Below are positions 33,980-42,493 of a stretch of DNA of 64,000 nucleotides, piece by piece (within the stretch, counting starts at the first letter, position 1; the number at the start of each line of letters is the position of its first letter). The position numbers were made by a program, and so were the translations under genes. The DNA is from M3007 sp032115775 (GTDB taxonomy: Bacteria > Bacteroidota > Bacteroidia > Chitinophagales > Saprospiraceae). Under the pieces are notes generated by a model. The model made no database searches, had not been told where the DNA came from, and worked only from the letters and a program-made list of their open reading frames with translations. The stretch spans positions 1 through 64,000 of the forward strand of contig JAUMBL010000038.1 of assembly GCA_032115775.1 (NCBI GenBank), in the 5' to 3' direction.

Positions 33980-34933
33980 ATGCCAACAGGAACTGTCATA
34001 AAATCAACGGGCAGCTGGTATAACGTCCGCATGGACGATTCCGGCCGAATCTTGTCTTGCCGCATCATCGGCAAATTTCGCCTCGATAATATCCCGCTCA
34101 CCAACCCGGTAGCGGTAGGCGATAAAGTGGAGGTAGAACCGGAACAACAGGAGGATCAAGGGGTTATTAAAAAAATCCTCGACCGCCGCAACTATGTAGC
34201 CCGCCAGTCGCCGCGCCGCAAACACGATCTACATCTCCTCGCCGCCAATATTGACCAAGCTGTGGTGATCGTTACGGTCGCGCATCCTACGCTGAAGCCG
34301 GGTTTCATAGATCGCTTCCTGCTGATGACGGAAAAACACGAAATCCCGGTCACGATCGTCTTTAATAAGGCGGACTTATACGACGAAGAGGATCTGGCCG
34401 TCTATCTGCAAATGAAGGCGGTTTATACGAAAATTGGTTACCAGGTCATGCTGACGTCCGTGCCGGAAAACGGCGGCCTCGAAAATTTCCGCCGACTGCT
34501 CCAAGGCAAAACCACCCTCGTCAGCGGACAGTCGGGCGTGGGAAAAAGCAGCCTGATCAACGCCATCCAGCCCCAACTGGAATTGCGCACGGGCGAAATC
34601 AGCGACTACTCCGGCAAAGGACAACACACCACCACCTTCGCCGAAATGTTCGAACTCGATTTCGGCGGCTATCTGATTGATACCCCCGGAATCAAAACGC
34701 TGGCGTTCAATAATATTGACCCCCAAAATGTGGCGCACAGCTTCCGCGAGCTTTTTGCCTTGTCCGACCATTGCCGCTTCGGCGGCGCCTGTCTGCACCG
34801 CAACGAACCCGGCTGCGCCGTCAAAGCCGCCCTTGTGAATGGGGAGGTCAGCGAATTGCGCTACCTGAATTACCTGGGTATTCTCGAGGAGCTGGAAGAC
34901 CAAAATTACTGGGAGCGGCGAAAGGCGTTTTGA
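33980..34933 (+). CDS. rsgA: Small ribosomal subunit biogenesis GTPase RsgA
   Basis: The 317-residue protein shows the circularly permuted GTPase order. An N-terminal OB fold is followed by G4 NKAD (129-132), G1 GQSGVGKS (183-190) and G3 DTPG (234-237). The C-terminal zinc finger has C265, C271, H273 and C279. It checks late 30S assembly, using GTP. All key residues are present. It stands alone between a MoxR ATPase and a convergent TIGR02757 gene whose stop lies 27 bp away. Confidence 0.97.
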   Translation: MPTGTVIKSTGSWYNVRMDDSGRILSCRIIGKFRLDNIPLTNPVAVGDKVEVEPEQQEDQGVIKKILDRRNYVARQSPRRKHDLHLLAANIDQAVVIVTVAHPTLKPGFIDRFLLMTEKHEIPVTIVFNKADLYDEEDLAVYLQMKAVYTKIGYQVMLTSVPENGGLENFRRLLQGKTTLVSGQSGVGKSSLINAIQPQLELRTGEISDYSGKGQHTTTFAEMFELDFGGYLIDTPGIKTLAFNNIDPQNVAHSFRELFALSDHCRFGGACLHRNEPGCAVKAALVNGEVSELRYLNYLGILEELEDQNYWERRKAF

Positions 34934-34960
34934 GCAAGCTATGCCATGGGCGCAGGCGCA

Positions 34961-35752
34961 TCACGAACGCCGCTCCAATACCCCGGCGCCAAACAGGGCG
35001 AAATCATATTTCACTGGATCTTCCGGATCGAAAGCCCGCAAGGCCTCGGTGAGTTCCAGTACCGCCTTCCAGTCGCGCTGTGGCCGCTCGAGCAATCCAA
35101 AGCGCCGCGCCACGCGCTCCACGTGCACATCCAGCGGAATCAGGAGTTGCGCCGGACGAATGGTTTTCCAGAGGCCGAAATCCACCCCGCGGTCGTCGGA
35201 ACGCACCATCCAACGCAAAAACATATTCAGGCGCTTGCAGGAGGCTCCCCGTTCCGGAGTGGCGATGTGCTTCCGGGTACGCTCCGGCGCCCAGGGGTGA
35301 TCGAAAAAATCCTGGTGAAACCCAACCAGCGCCGCCTCGACCGTATTATCGGCAACCGACAAATGCCGGGCAAAGGCCGTTTCCAGCGACGCGTGCGCGC
35401 GATAGTAGGCCTGAAAAAACGCCAGAAAATACAGACTGTCCGTATATTGAAAGGTGCGGTGCCGGAAGTCTGCAAACCGCGCGCGATCCGGCTCCGAATG
35501 GTTCAAAATGAAATCGTACGGCGCGCCGTCCATCAGGCGGAGCAGGTTTTCCGCGCTTTTGATAATCGTGGCGCGCTGTCCCCAAGCCAGCATGGCCGTC
35601 CAAAATCCCATGATCTCGCGATCCTGCAGGTTCGAAAAGCGGTGCGGAATACTAATCGGATCGTCTTGTATAAACGCAGGGCGATTGTACAAATCCACGG
35701 CCGCGTCGAGGTAGGCACGCAAACCGGCTCGATCCAGCGCATCTCTTTGCAT
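34961..35752 (-). CDS. TIGR02757 (DUF2400) family protein
   Basis: The 263-residue protein carries the pattern of the TIGR02757 family: DPISIPHRFSNLQDREIMGFWTAMLAWGQR near the N-terminus, then MDGAPYDFI. RLNMFLRWMVRSDDRGVDFGLWKTI leads into LIIPLDVHVERVARRFGLL in the C-terminal half. The fold is predicted to resemble helix-hairpin-helix DNA glycosylases, but I see no assigned catalytic Lys/Asp pair and the function is unknown. It lies 12 bp downstream of a small helical protein gene on the same strand. Confidence 0.88.
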   Translation of the reverse strand: MQRDALDRAGLRAYLDAAVDLYNRPAFIQDDPISIPHRFSNLQDREIMGFWTAMLAWGQRATIIKSAENLLRLMDGAPYDFILNHSEPDRARFADFRHRTFQYTDSLYFLAFFQAYYRAHASLETAFARHLSVADNTVEAALVGFHQDFFDHPWAPERTRKHIATPERGASCKRLNMFLRWMVRSDDRGVDFGLWKTIRPAQLLIPLDVHVERVARRFGLLERPQRDWKAVLELTEALRAFDPEDPVKYDFALFGAGVLERRS

Positions 35753-35764
35753 AGTTTGCCGACA

Positions 35765-36106
35765 TTAGGGTAGCTTGGGTTTCTTTTTTCCGCTGTTTTT
35801 GCGCTCGCCGCCGGCGTGTTCGTCCAGCCAATGCTCCAACGTATACCGGGACAAAATACACCCGGCTTTTTCCGCCAAATACAAATACTTGGCCTGCCGG
35901 AATTGCGTGAGCAGGCTCAGGCGGACGAATTCGGACAAATCTGCGTCTTCGATCGCAACGCGGTAGGCTTCTTTGGCAGCGCGCTTGTTTTCCCGCGCAC
36001 GCGCCAGCTGTTCAACCGCCTGCTCAAATTTTTCTAACAAAGCATAAAATTCTTCGTTGCCCTTAAACCGCTCCATCCAATGAGCCAAGTTTGCAATATT
36101 TTTCAT
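35765..36106 (-). CDS. Small helical protein of unknown function
   Basis: From the ATG at 36106 the product has 113 residues, mostly amphipathic helix (MERFKGNEEFYALLEKFEQAVEQ and the following Arg/Ala-rich helix), with a basic Lys-rich tail ending KKKPKLP. There is no signal peptide, and I do not recognise the family. The frame extends to 36193, but the additional 29 residues look non-coding and overlap the carA upstream region. It is divergent from carA and 12 bp upstream of the TIGR02757 gene, so the two probably share a transcript. Confidence 0.6.
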   Translation of the reverse strand: MKNIANLAHWMERFKGNEEFYALLEKFEQAVEQLARARENKRAAKEAYRVAIEDADLSEFVRLSLLTQFRQAKYLYLAEKAGCILSRYTLEHWLDEHAGGERKNSGKKKPKLP

Positions 36107-36287
36107 ATCATATTTGTGTACCTGCTTCGTCGGCTCGCCGGCCTCCAAAGTCCTGTTTTCTTTCCACAGGCTGCAATTCGCTGCAAAAGTCAAAAACTTT
36201 ACAATTATTTAATGTTAAGTTTTTGGAAAAGAGCGAAAAATATCATTTTCCACTCAATTGAGCCTGAACAGAGCCTTGGAAAATCAG

Positions 36288-36319
36288 TTTGGAAAGCCGG
36301 TAAAAACACCGCACCTTTG
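36288..36319 (+). promoter_or_regulatory. Promoter of carA
   Basis: TTTG (36288-36291) is followed after 20 nt by CACCTTTG (36312-36319), one mismatch from TAnnTTTG. The predicted start near 36325 gives a leader of about 60 nt before the ATG at 36386. Confidence 0.55.
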
Positions 36320-36385
36320 CGCTCCAAATACAGCGTGTTGGAAAAACAAATTCGTTTGCCGCGCGCGCTAAACCATAATTTGAGC

Positions 36386-37477
36386 ATGGTCGAAACAGCC
36401 ATTCTCCTGCTTGAGGACGGTACCGTCTTCCACGGGAAAGCAGCCGGAAAAATCGGCGTAACCAGCGGAGAAATCTGCTTCAACACCGGAATGACCGGCT
36501 ATCAGGAAATTTTCACCGACCCGTCCTATTCCGGTCAAATTCTCGTCGCCACCAATGTCCACATCGGCAATTATGGCATCAAAAACGACGAAATAGAAAG
36601 CGAACACATCAAAATCGCCGGTTTTATCTGCCGGAACTTTAATGTGGAGTACAGCCGCGCGCCGGCCGATAAAAGTATCCAAACGTATTTCGAAGAAGAA
36701 GGAATCGTGGCGATTTCCGATGTGGACACGCGGGCGCTGGTGCAACACATCCGCATGCGCGGCGCCATGAATTGCATTATTTCCTCAGAAACAACGGATA
36801 TCGGGATCCTGATGCGCCGGCTACAGGAAACGCCGGCAATGGCCGGACTGGAACTCTCCAGCCTCGTCACTACAAAAATCCCGTACTACGTCGGCAATCC
36901 GGATGCACCCCGCCGCATCGCGGTCATGGATTACGGGGTGAAAAAAAATATCCTGCGCTGCTTCGCCGAGCGCAACTGCTACCTGAAAGTGTTTCCGGCT
37001 AAAAGCAGCTTCGAGGAGGTAAAAGCCTGGAATCCGGATGGCTACTTCCTGTCCAACGGCCCGGGCGACCCCGCTTCGATGGGGTATGCCGTGGAGGTGG
37101 TTAAAAAAATGCTGGACGACGACAAGCCGCTGTTCGGCATCTGTTTGGGGCAGCAACTGCTCGGTCAGGCAGTCGGAATCCCGACGTATAAACTCCACCA
37201 CGGCCACCGCGGCATCAACCATCCGGTGAAAAATCTGCTGAGCGGCAAATCGGAAATTACCAGCCAAAACCACGGCTTCGGCCTGCTGGAATCGGCCGTT
37301 TACGATGCGCCCAGCCTGGTAGAAGCCACGCACATCAACCTGAATGATCAAACGGTGGAGGGTATCCGACTCAAAAACAAACGAGCCTTCAGCGTGCAAT
37401 ACCACCCGGAGGCGGCGCCCGGCCCGCACGATGCGCGGTATCTGTTCGATCAGTTCCTGGCCATGCTCAATGATTAG
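36386..37477 (+). CDS. carA: Carbamoyl-phosphate synthase small (glutaminase) subunit
   Basis: From the ATG at 36386 the 363-residue protein fits CarA. The N-terminal domain runs ILLLEDGTVFHGKAAG ... FNTGMTGYQEIFTDPSYSGQ. The C-terminal class I glutamine amidotransferase has nucleophile Cys253 (GICLGQQLLG) and His340/Glu342 (YHPEAAPGPHD). It supplies ammonia from glutamine to CarB for carbamoyl phosphate, the entry to pyrimidine and arginine synthesis. The frame is open to 36080, but a promoter at 36288-36319 and family alignment both support the later start. The last 11 bp overlap the convergent rsmI gene. carB is not nearby. Confidence 0.96.
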   Translation: MVETAILLLEDGTVFHGKAAGKIGVTSGEICFNTGMTGYQEIFTDPSYSGQILVATNVHIGNYGIKNDEIESEHIKIAGFICRNFNVEYSRAPADKSIQTYFEEEGIVAISDVDTRALVQHIRMRGAMNCIISSETTDIGILMRRLQETPAMAGLELSSLVTTKIPYYVGNPDAPRRIAVMDYGVKKNILRCFAERNCYLKVFPAKSSFEEVKAWNPDGYFLSNGPGDPASMGYAVEVVKKMLDDDKPLFGICLGQQLLGQAVGIPTYKLHHGHRGINHPVKNLLSGKSEITSQNHGFGLLESAVYDAPSLVEATHINLNDQTVEGIRLKNKRAFSVQYHPEAAPGPHDARYLFDQFLAMLND

Positions 37478-38135
37478 CGCCGCTTACGATCACCACGATC
37501 TCTCCTTTCACCTCCTTGGCTGAAAAATGCGCTTTGAGCTGCGCCAACGGCGCGGTTTTGATCTCCTCATGGAGCTTACTGATCTCGCGCGCCACGCAGG
37601 CCGGGCGCTCCGGCTCGCAATGCGCCATCAATTCGTCGAGGCACTTTAGTAGCCGGAAGGGCGATTCATACAGAATAAAGGTGTGGGGCAGCGTAGCGAG
37701 GTACTTCAGCCGCGTTTGCCGACCCTTTTTGTGGGGCAGGAAGCCTTCGAAGTGAAAGGTGTCGGAGGGCAACCCGGAAGCGGCTAAGGCCGGCACAAAG
37801 GCTGTCGGGCCGGGGAGACACTCCACCCGGACGCCCCGCTGCACGCAGGCCCGCACCAGCAGAAAACCGGGGTCGCTGATCCCCGGCGTACCGGCGTCGG
37901 ACACCAGCGCTATTATGGCGCCTGCCGCCAATTCGTCGGCGATTTTTTCCACCACCGCATGCTCGTTGAACGCATGAAAAGAACGCAGCGGCGTCGTAAT
38001 GCCGAAGTGATCGAACAGCCGGCGGCTGGTGCGCGTATCCTCGGCCAGCACCATAGTCACCTCCTTTAGCACCCGCAGCGCGCGCAGGGTGATGTCCTCG
38101 AGGTTGCCGATCGGCGTGGGAACGAGATAGAGCAT
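37467..38135 (-). CDS. rsmI: 16S rRNA (cytidine-1402-2'-O)-methyltransferase
   Basis: The 222-residue protein begins LYLVPTPIGNLEDITLRALRVL and has AEDTRTSRRLFDHFGI, SDAGTPGISDPG and CLPGPTAFVPALAASGLP. These are the SAM-binding loops of the RsmI/tetrapyrrole methylase fold. It methylates the ribose of C1402 in 16S rRNA. The C-terminal extension found in some proteobacterial RsmI is absent, as usual for short forms. Its stop codon overlaps the end of carA by 11 bp. purS lies 19 bp upstream. Confidence 0.95.
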   Translation of the reverse strand: MLYLVPTPIGNLEDITLRALRVLKEVTMVLAEDTRTSRRLFDHFGITTPLRSFHAFNEHAVVEKIADELAAGAIIALVSDAGTPGISDPGFLLVRACVQRGVRVECLPGPTAFVPALAASGLPSDTFHFEGFLPHKKGRQTRLKYLATLPHTFILYESPFRLLKCLDELMAHCEPERPACVAREISKLHEEIKTAPLAQLKAHFSAKEVKGEIVVIVSGANH

Positions 38136-38154
38136 GGGGCGATCTGGAGGCCGT

Positions 38155-38406
38155 TTACAGAGCTGTCAACGTAAAATCGTACGTTTCTACAATCAGGTTT
38201 GCGAGCAATTTTTTGCAGGTCACTTCCACCACTTCGCGGGCGGCGGCCTCGGAATCGGCCTCGAGGGTCATGGCGACATGCCGGCCGATGCGAATGTCCG
38301 CAACGCCTTGCACATCGAGGTGGACGAGGTTGTTCAAAACGGTTTTGCCCTGCGGATCCAGGAGTTCCTTGTGGGGCATGATGCGAATGTCTGCGATAAA
38401 TTTCAT
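38155..38406 (-). CDS. purS: Phosphoribosylformylglycinamidine synthase subunit PurS
   Basis: The 83-residue protein has the typical PurS length and the pattern KFIADIRIMPHKELLDPQGKTV followed by GVADIRIGRHVAMTLEAD and a C-terminal helix-strand. PurS bridges PurL and PurQ in the three-component FGAM synthase of purine synthesis. purL and purQ are not in the window, so the gene is separated from its partners. It is followed by rsmI after 19 bp. Confidence 0.92.
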   Translation of the reverse strand: MKFIADIRIMPHKELLDPQGKTVLNNLVHLDVQGVADIRIGRHVAMTLEADSEAAAREVVEVTCKKLLANLIVETYDFTLTAL

Positions 38407-38455
38407 GGCGAATGAACGGCTTGCTAAAAGCGTGTCTGGTATGTTCTGTCGAGGG

Positions 38456-38463
38456 CAAAAATA
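38456..38463 (-). promoter_or_regulatory. -7 box of the purS-rsmI promoter
   Basis: On the minus strand the sequence is TATTTTTG, matching TAnnTTTG about 50 nt before the purS ATG. The -33 region about 20 nt upstream is only TTTT-like. Confidence 0.45.
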
Positions 38464-38518
38464 GGCGCATTTTCAACTCGGCGAGAAAATTTTAGACTTG
38501 CGCTGTAATAGGCCTTTT

Positions 38519-39247
38519 TCAGGTAAATGATTTTTTATTAAAAATAGAATAGGCGATATAGACGAGAATAATTAAACAAAAAGCAAGTTCCTTAACAACC
38601 AGGAGCAGCATTAGGAACAGCGCCAGCAGGATTACCAGCGTCTCGTTGCCGCGCAAACGGAATCCCTTGATCTTGAGTCCGGCCAAGGGAATACCTGAAA
38701 CCATCAGCCAGGACAAAGCACCGGTAATCCCATACAAAAACCAAGTATTGTATTGCAGCCAATCGCCTACCCCGAACCGATTGTGATAAGCTGCAAGCGC
38801 AAGTCCCAATACAAATACCGTAGCCGCCGGCGTGCTCAACCCGAGGAAATAACTCGTCTGTCGGGTATCCAAATTGAAGGTGCCCAGCCGGTAGGCGGCG
38901 AACATAGAGAAGGCAAAAGCCGGCAGCGCGGCCGGATAGACCAGCGAATAGGCCGTAGAAGCGGGCGGGTAGGCCGTCCAGGCCGGACTTCCGGCCAGCA
39001 GCATGTACAACATCGCGCCGGGCGCTACGCCGAAACTGACCACGTCGGCCAGCGAATCGAGCTGCTTGCCAAGTTCGGATTGCACCTTCAGGGCGCGGGC
39101 AACCAACCCGTCGGCCGTATCGCAGGCGAAAGACCCCAGCATGCACCAAAGCGCCAAATCCGGCCGACCGCTGAACACCTGAAGCAGGGTGCAGCAGCCC
39201 AAGAACAGGTTGAACAAGGTAATCGCGTTGGGTATGTGCGCCCGCAT
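38519..39247 (-). CDS. pssA: CDP-diacylglycerol--serine O-phosphatidyltransferase
   Basis: From the ATG at 39247 the protein has 242 residues and six to eight hydrophobic helices. It has a perfect CDP-alcohol phosphotransferase motif: D43-x2-D46-G-x2-A-R51 ... G60-x3-D64-x3-D68. The N-terminal HIPNAITLFNLFLGC is typical of the PssA group. It makes phosphatidylserine, precursor of phosphatidylethanolamine, in the inner membrane. The frame is open to 39451, but that extension is hydrophilic, unlike the family, and lies upstream of a TACTTTTG promoter box at 39278-39285. Confidence 0.93.
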   Translation of the reverse strand: MRAHIPNAITLFNLFLGCCTLLQVFSGRPDLALWCMLGSFACDTADGLVARALKVQSELGKQLDSLADVVSFGVAPGAMLYMLLAGSPAWTAYPPASTAYSLVYPAALPAFAFSMFAAYRLGTFNLDTRQTSYFLGLSTPAATVFVLGLALAAYHNRFGVGDWLQYNTWFLYGITGALSWLMVSGIPLAGLKIKGFRLRGNETLVILLALFLMLLLVVKELAFCLIILVYIAYSIFNKKSFT

Positions 39248-39277
39248 AATGAAAGTCTTAGATTGATGCCCAAAGCG

Positions 39278-39285
39278 CAAAAGTA
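39278..39285 (-). promoter_or_regulatory. -7 box of the pssA promoter
   Basis: TACTTTTG on the minus strand fits TAnnTTTG and lies about 30 nt before the pssA ATG. No clear -33 TTTG was found. Confidence 0.45.
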
Positions 39286-39358
39286 TTATTATTAACGGAA
39301 GCGCCCCATCTATTTCCCGTTTTTTCCGGAATTTTGCACCGCGTTGCAAATAGCATGC

Positions 39359-39397
39359 CCCCGGCGTGTCAGATGAAACGCCGGGGTATTTTTCTCC
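39359..39397 (+). terminator. Plus-strand intrinsic terminator with no assigned gene
   Basis: CCCCGGCGT and its inverse ACGCCGGGG (39359-39386) form a 9-bp stem followed by TATTTTTCTCC. In the plus direction this is a good terminator. The only upstream gene (pssA) runs the other way, so it may end a small RNA made from about 39290-39350. Confidence 0.5.
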
Positions 39398-39510
39398 TTG
39401 TTTCGGATAGCTTGGCATCATTTTTTGGCTAACAAGAGACCAAACGCCCACTTGCCGGAAATTTTTACCCCGGATTTAGCCAACAAAACGGCGCGTTTTT
39501 GCGTCTATTA

Positions 39511-39670
39511 GTAACTAATTAGCCGGTCGCATCTGAACCAAAAAAGGATTCATTTTTCGCCAGACGAAGCGATTTTTTGCAGGCCATAGCAGCGCTACGG
39601 TCAAAAAAATTGCGAAGTATGGCGGGAAATGGGATTTTTGAACCAGACAGCGAGCCGGCTAAGTGATTAC
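39511..39670. repeat. Family 1 palindromic element, copy C (full length, 160 bp)
   Basis: It begins GTAACTAATTAGCCGG and ends GCCGGCTAAGTGATTAC. It shares the internal blocks CGCCAGACGAAGCGATTTTT, TAGCAGCGCTACGGTC and AATTGCGAAGTATGGCGG with the reverse complement of copy B. Its ends carry one or two changes each, so it is a somewhat older copy. It lies 67 bp upstream of the start of an SprB-repeat T9SS protein. Confidence 0.88.
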
Positions 39671-39737
39671 GTCTTACAAAATTTTACGCGCTCCTGCCCC
39701 GGCGCCCGCTTTTCTAACGACTGTTCAAAGCCTTTCC

Positions 39738-42479
39738 ATGAGACACATCGGACTTGTCTTTCTCTTCTGTTGCAGCGCGCTCCCTGCGATTTTTGCACAA
39801 CCATCCAACGATGAGTGCGATTTCCCCATTGTGCTTACCGACGTCTTCAATTACTGCAGCCCCGTCGGCGGCTTTACCAACGTCGGCGCAACGCCCTCCG
39901 CATACGGCCCCGCCACTTGTTACACCGCTACGCAGCGCGACGTCTGGTTTGCCTTTACCGCAGAAGCCACCGATGTCGCCATTACGGTGCGCGGCGCTAC
40001 CAGCCAAGGGGCGGGCGGCACGCTGCAAAACCCGCAGGTCGCCATTTACTCCGGCGCCTGCGGCGGCGTCATCAACCAACTGGAGTGCCAAACCGCCCCG
40101 GCCGGCGCCAATGTCGTGGAGGCCTATCAGGGCGGACTTTTCGTCGGCTCCGTCTATCTCCTCCGAATTCAAGGCGTCAATGGCGCAACCGGCACTTTCC
40201 AGATTTGCATCAATAACTACAACCCGCCGGTCGCACCCACCTCCGACTGCCCCACCGCCTCCATCCTGTGCGACAAATCGCCGTTCGTCGTGCGAAAAGT
40301 GACCGGCGCAGGCAATAACATCACGGAAATTGACGACGCCTCCTGTTTCTTCAACGGCTCGCCGGTGAACAATGAATCTAACTCCACCTGGTTCGTCTGG
40401 ACCTGCTCGCAATCGGGCACCCTGGAATTCACCCTCACGCCGCTGAATGCGCCCGACGACCTCGATTTTGTGGTGTATCGCCTGCCCAACGGCATCGCCA
40501 ACTGCCAGGGCAAGATCGTGGAACGCTGTATGGCCTCCGGCTCTTTCAATTTTCCCAGCCCTTGCATGGGGCCGACCGGACTTCGCGCCGGGGAATCGGA
40601 TACCAGCGAAGACGCAGGCTGCCAACAATCGGATGATAACGCCTGGCTCTCCCCGCTGAATATGACGGCCGGCCAGAGCTACGCCCTCGTCGTGAATAAT
40701 TTTTCAGCCACCGGAAATGGCTTTTCCATCGAATTCGGCGGAACCGGACAATTCCTCGGACCCCAAGCCGCTTTTACCACCGTACCGAACGCGGTCTGCG
40801 CGGGCGTCCCCGTTCAAGTGATCGACGCTTCCTCGTTCCCCATCGGCGCCATCACCGGCTGGAACTGGAGTTTCGGCGCAGACGCAACGCCCCAAACCGC
40901 CACCGGAAAAGGTCCGCATACCGTCAGCTTTACCATGCCGGGCGTGCACCCGGTAGTGATGACCATCACAACCGACCTCGGTTGCAAGGTGACCGATATC
41001 CAAACCGTCCTGATTTATCCCGATGTCGAAGTAGATACGCTGATCGCAGAACCCGACTGCAACGGCGGCACCAACGGCGCCATCACCATTACCAATATCC
41101 AAAGCGGCACGCCGCCTTATCTTTTTAGCTGGCAAGGCGGGGCGTTTACGCCAAATAACACGCTCAGCGGACTTCCGGTCGGCCAGTACAGTCTGGTGAT
41201 CCGAGACGCTAATAATTGCGAAACAGACCTGGAAGTGGCCGTCAAGGAACTGGAACTGCGCGTAGCGCCCGTCGTCACGCCCCCGCTCTGTACCGACGAA
41301 TCCAACGGACAAATCACGCTCAATGTAACCAACGGTACCGGCCCCTACCAGTTCAACTGGGGCGGCGGATTCGTACCTACCAACACCCAGGGCGGGTTCG
41401 CAGAAGGCGTTTATACCATCCTCGGCATAGACGCCACCCTCTGCAAAGGTACCTTTGTCGTGACCGTCACCGATAACCCGCCGGTCACCCTCGAGACGGA
41501 ATCGGTGGATATCACCTGTTTCGGCCTGGACGACGGCGTTGGTATCGCCAAACCCGGCGGCGGCGTCGGTAATTTTTCTTTCCGCTGGAGCGATAACCAA
41601 TCCGAAGCGGAAGCCACCAACCTGCCGCCCGGCAATTACACCGTCACGGCAACCGACGGCAACGGCTGCACCCGCACCGGGCAAATTACCATCAACGAAC
41701 CGCCGGATTTGCAACTGGCGCTGCTCGACGTGCAAAACCTGCTCTGCAACGGCGTGCCAAGTGGCGAAATCCGCGTGGAAGGCAGTGGCGGCCGACCGCC
41801 CTACACGTTTAGTCCGGACGGCACGCAATACGTACCCACCGATACGCTCGTCAATCTGCCTGCCGGTAATTATCAAGTGAAAATAAAAGACGCTTCGGGT
41901 TGCACCGATTCGGTGCAGGCCGTCATCAGCCAACCGCCACCGCTGATTGTGGACGTCCAACCGGCCGATACGCTCATCGGCCTCGGATATGGTTTTCAAA
42001 CAGCGACCCTCACCGGCCCCTCCGGCCGACCGGTAACGTTTGAATGGACGCCCACAGCCGGATTGAGCTGCACCGATTGTCCGGAACCCACCGTGCAAGC
42101 GATCGGCGATCAAATTTATCTGGTCAAAATTACCGACGAGACCGGCTGCGTCGCCTTCGACACGATGCGCGTGCGCGTGAATCGGGAACGCCCGATTTAC
42201 ATCCCCAATGTATTTGCGCCGGCCAAACCGTATCCCAACGATCATTTTACCCTGTTCGGAAATCCGGCTGCCGAAAACGTCGCCCTGCTGCGTATCTACG
42301 ACCGCTGGGGTGCGCTGATTTTTGAAAAAACAGAGTTTGAACTCAATGAACCAAACCTCGGCTGGGACGGCACGTACAAAGGCCAAGCCCTGGACGGCGT
42401 GTTCGCCTTCTATGCCATCGTGCGCTTCGTTGACCAGGTAGAAGTACTGTACGAAGGCGACATCACCGTCATCCGCTAA
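39738..42479 (+). CDS. SprB-repeat/PKD surface protein with T9SS type B sorting domain
   Basis: From the ATG at 39738 the product has 913 residues and a signal peptide (MRHIGLVFLFCCSALPAIFA). Two N-terminal jelly-roll-like modules follow, then a PKD domain (GWNWSFGADATPQTATGKGP). Several SprB-type repeats come next (GGTNGAITITNIQSGTPPYL, DESNGQITLNVTNGTGPYQF, GLDDGVGIAKPGGGVGNFSF, NGVPSGEIRVEGSGGRPPYT). The C-terminal CHU_C sorting domain has IPNVFAPAKPYPNDHFTLFG ... IYDRWGALIFE ... GDITVIR. SprB repeats occur in gliding adhesins. It is probably an adhesin. Frames upstream of 39738 run into the family 1 element and lack a signal peptide. Confidence 0.93.
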   Translation: MRHIGLVFLFCCSALPAIFAQPSNDECDFPIVLTDVFNYCSPVGGFTNVGATPSAYGPATCYTATQRDVWFAFTAEATDVAITVRGATSQGAGGTLQNPQVAIYSGACGGVINQLECQTAPAGANVVEAYQGGLFVGSVYLLRIQGVNGATGTFQICINNYNPPVAPTSDCPTASILCDKSPFVVRKVTGAGNNITEIDDASCFFNGSPVNNESNSTWFVWTCSQSGTLEFTLTPLNAPDDLDFVVYRLPNGIANCQGKIVERCMASGSFNFPSPCMGPTGLRAGESDTSEDAGCQQSDDNAWLSPLNMTAGQSYALVVNNFSATGNGFSIEFGGTGQFLGPQAAFTTVPNAVCAGVPVQVIDASSFPIGAITGWNWSFGADATPQTATGKGPHTVSFTMPGVHPVVMTITTDLGCKVTDIQTVLIYPDVEVDTLIAEPDCNGGTNGAITITNIQSGTPPYLFSWQGGAFTPNNTLSGLPVGQYSLVIRDANNCETDLEVAVKELELRVAPVVTPPLCTDESNGQITLNVTNGTGPYQFNWGGGFVPTNTQGGFAEGVYTILGIDATLCKGTFVVTVTDNPPVTLETESVDITCFGLDDGVGIAKPGGGVGNFSFRWSDNQSEAEATNLPPGNYTVTATDGNGCTRTGQITINEPPDLQLALLDVQNLLCNGVPSGEIRVEGSGGRPPYTFSPDGTQYVPTDTLVNLPAGNYQVKIKDASGCTDSVQAVISQPPPLIVDVQPADTLIGLGYGFQTATLTGPSGRPVTFEWTPTAGLSCTDCPEPTVQAIGDQIYLVKITDETGCVAFDTMRVRVNRERPIYIPNVFAPAKPYPNDHFTLFGNPAAENVALLRIYDRWGALIFEKTEFELNEPNLGWDGTYKGQALDGVFAFYAIVRFVDQVEVLYEGDITVIR

Positions 42480-42493
42480 TCTGCAATCTGTTT

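Larger units (their letters stand above)
39248..39510. other. Divergent intergenic region upstream of pssA
   Basis: Apart from the pssA promoter box and the orphan terminator, this 263-bp stretch has no ORF of note. It leads directly into family 1 element copy C. Confidence 0.4.

Noticed and set aside
34376..34903. Minus-strand frame opposite rsgA
   Set aside because: It is antisense to a complete GTPase with all motifs.
40704..42386. Minus-strand open frame of 560 codons opposite the SprB-repeat gene
   Set aside because: It is antisense to a well supported T9SS gene and its composition is repetitive as a mirror of the SprB repeats. No domain is seen.
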